Source: JBFXEO01 sp050180015
GTDB taxonomy: Bacteria > Bacteroidota > Bacteroidia > Bacteroidales > Tenuifilaceae
Assembly: GCA_050180015.1 (NCBI GenBank)
Contig: JBFXEO010000145.1
Coordinates: forward strand, 1-7,704
DNA: 7,704 bases
Direction of reading: 5' to 3'
Both the position numbers and the translations under genes were made by a program. The notes beneath the pieces were generated by a model. It saw nothing but the letters and a program-made list of their open reading frames with translations. It ran no database searches and was not told the origin of the DNA. Positions 7,380 to 7,704 of the stretch are shown here, one piece after another (position 1 is the first letter of the stretch; each line of letters starts with the position of its first letter).

Positions 7380-7493
7380 ATGGAGAATAACACGTTTGGG
7401 TATATCCATGTGCACATTTTATTCATTGGTATTATTGAGTCGTTTGTGGTAGCGTTGTGTGCCACAATATGCAGATATAAAAAACCAGCATAA
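7380..7493 (+). CDS. Possible 37-residue membrane peptide (tentative)
   Basis: ATG at 7380 opens 37 codons ending in TAA at 7491-7493. The predicted peptide begins MENNTFGYIHVH, has a strongly hydrophobic core (about residues 11-31, LFIGIIESFVVALCATI) and ends in a basic CRYKKPA, a layout that fits a single-span small membrane protein with a cytoplasmic basic end. It is divergent from the efflux operon. I recognise no family, see no ribosome binding site and no good promoter, and an ORF of this length can easily occur by chance in this AT-rich stretch. Confidence 0.25.
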   Translation: MENNTFGYIHVHILFIGIIESFVVALCATICRYKKPA

Positions 7494-7573
7494 GGCACAG
7501 GGAAAGGTAATAATCAACGATAAGATATGTTATAAGTATAAAAAACAACTTTGAAAAACATGTTGTAAAACAT

Positions 7574-7589
7574 ACTAGGGGGGGGTAGT
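7574..7589. repeat. G8 homopolymer flanked by ACTA/TAGT inverted repeat
   Basis: Eight consecutive G (7578-7585) sit between ACTA (7574-7577) and TAGT (7586-7589), which are reverse complements. The surrounding sequence is AT-rich, so the tract stands out. Such tracts are prone to slipped-strand length change; whether this one lies in a promoter or leader is unknown. Confidence 0.5.
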
Positions 7590-7650
7590 TGTGTCTAATA
7601 ATTATTACATTTGTTTAGGCAGACGCTTCAGGTATAGCATTGAATGTTCA

Positions 7651-7704
7651 GCCGGTGTACAGCGGCTGTGTACCAGCGGTTGGTGCTAAACGCCGGGGTC
7701 ACGG
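7651..7704. repeat. GC-rich structured segment at the right edge, possible intergenic repeat
   Basis: 36 of the 54 bases are G or C, in contrast to the AT-rich DNA before it. GGTGTACAG (7654-7662) can pair with CTGTGTACC (7666-7674) through nine pairs (two G-U) around a CGG loop. The same bases form an imperfect direct repeat, GTGTACAGCGG (7655-7665) and GTGTACCAGCGG (7668-7679), with a 13-nt period. A frame from ATG 7644 stays open to the window end (about 20 codons), so the start of a gene is an alternative. The element runs off the window and its extent is unknown. Confidence 0.35.

Larger units (their letters stand above)
7214..7704. other. Long non-coding region upstream of the efflux operon
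   Basis: About 490 bp without a recognisable gene. It is AT-rich up to about 7620 and GC-rich at the right edge. It contains the candidate operon promoter (7258-7265), two copies of the palindrome AACATGTT (7292-7299 and 7557-7564), a possible small ORF (7380-7493), a G8 tract (7578-7585), a perfect palindrome TAATAATTATTA (7596-7607) overlapping a plus-strand -7-like TACATTTG (7606-7613), and the structured segment from 7651. None of these is a proven feature. Confidence 0.6.

Noticed and set aside
7676..7693. Possible integron attC core (GCTAAAC near 7685-7691, GTTGGTG at 7679-7685)
   Set aside because: Neither string matches the RYYYAAC / GTTRRRY core sites, and the other half would be outside the window.
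1..7704. CRISPR array, tRNA, rRNA, transposon, phage or defence genes
   Set aside because: No regularly spaced repeats, cloverleaf-like sequence, transposase or nuclease motifs were seen on either strand.

Overview
The window looks like a chromosomal piece of a Bacteroidota (Bacteroidales/Marinilabiliales-like) genome. The reasons are the protein families and their sequence style (an AsmA-like protein, a DUF1003 membrane protein, and a HlyD / FtsX-type permease / TolC set), the absence of clear Shine-Dalgarno sequences, and a good match to the Bacteroidota -7 promoter element (TAnnTTTG) upstream of the efflux operon. This assignment is inferred from family resemblance, not from a database search.

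Layout: (a) 2-1975, plus strand: the 3' part of a large AsmA-family protein whose start lies left of the window; it ends in a long Ala/Lys/Glu-rich helical tail. (b) 1976-2149: an intergenic stretch with a 12-bp perfect palindrome and a long composite hairpin (2017-2075) that may be the AsmA terminator or another RNA element. (c) 2150-2845, plus strand: a DUF1003 membrane protein. (d) 7213-2861, minus strand: a three-gene efflux/secretion operon read in the order periplasmic adaptor (HlyD/MFP), ABC permease without ATPase (MacB/FtsX type), outer-membrane channel (TolC). The adaptor and permease genes appear to overlap, and 23 bp separate permease and TolC. The operon converges on the DUF1003 gene with 15 bp between stop codons. 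(e) 7214-7704: about 490 bp with no clear gene. It holds the likely operon promoter, a possible 37-codon membrane-peptide ORF, a G8 tract inside a small inverted repeat, and a GC-rich structured segment at the right edge.

How the genes work together: adaptor, permease and TolC should form an inner membrane-periplasm-outer membrane conduit of the MacAB-TolC kind. The ATPase needed to drive it is not in the window and would have to be encoded elsewhere. The AsmA-like and DUF1003 proteins are also envelope-linked, but nothing here ties them to the pump.

I see no CRISPR array, tRNA, rRNA, transposase, toxin-antitoxin pair or recognisable defence system. The genes are mostly ordinary envelope genes. 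The points most worth a second look are the missing ATPase, the 2017-2075 hairpin, and the structured non-coding right end.
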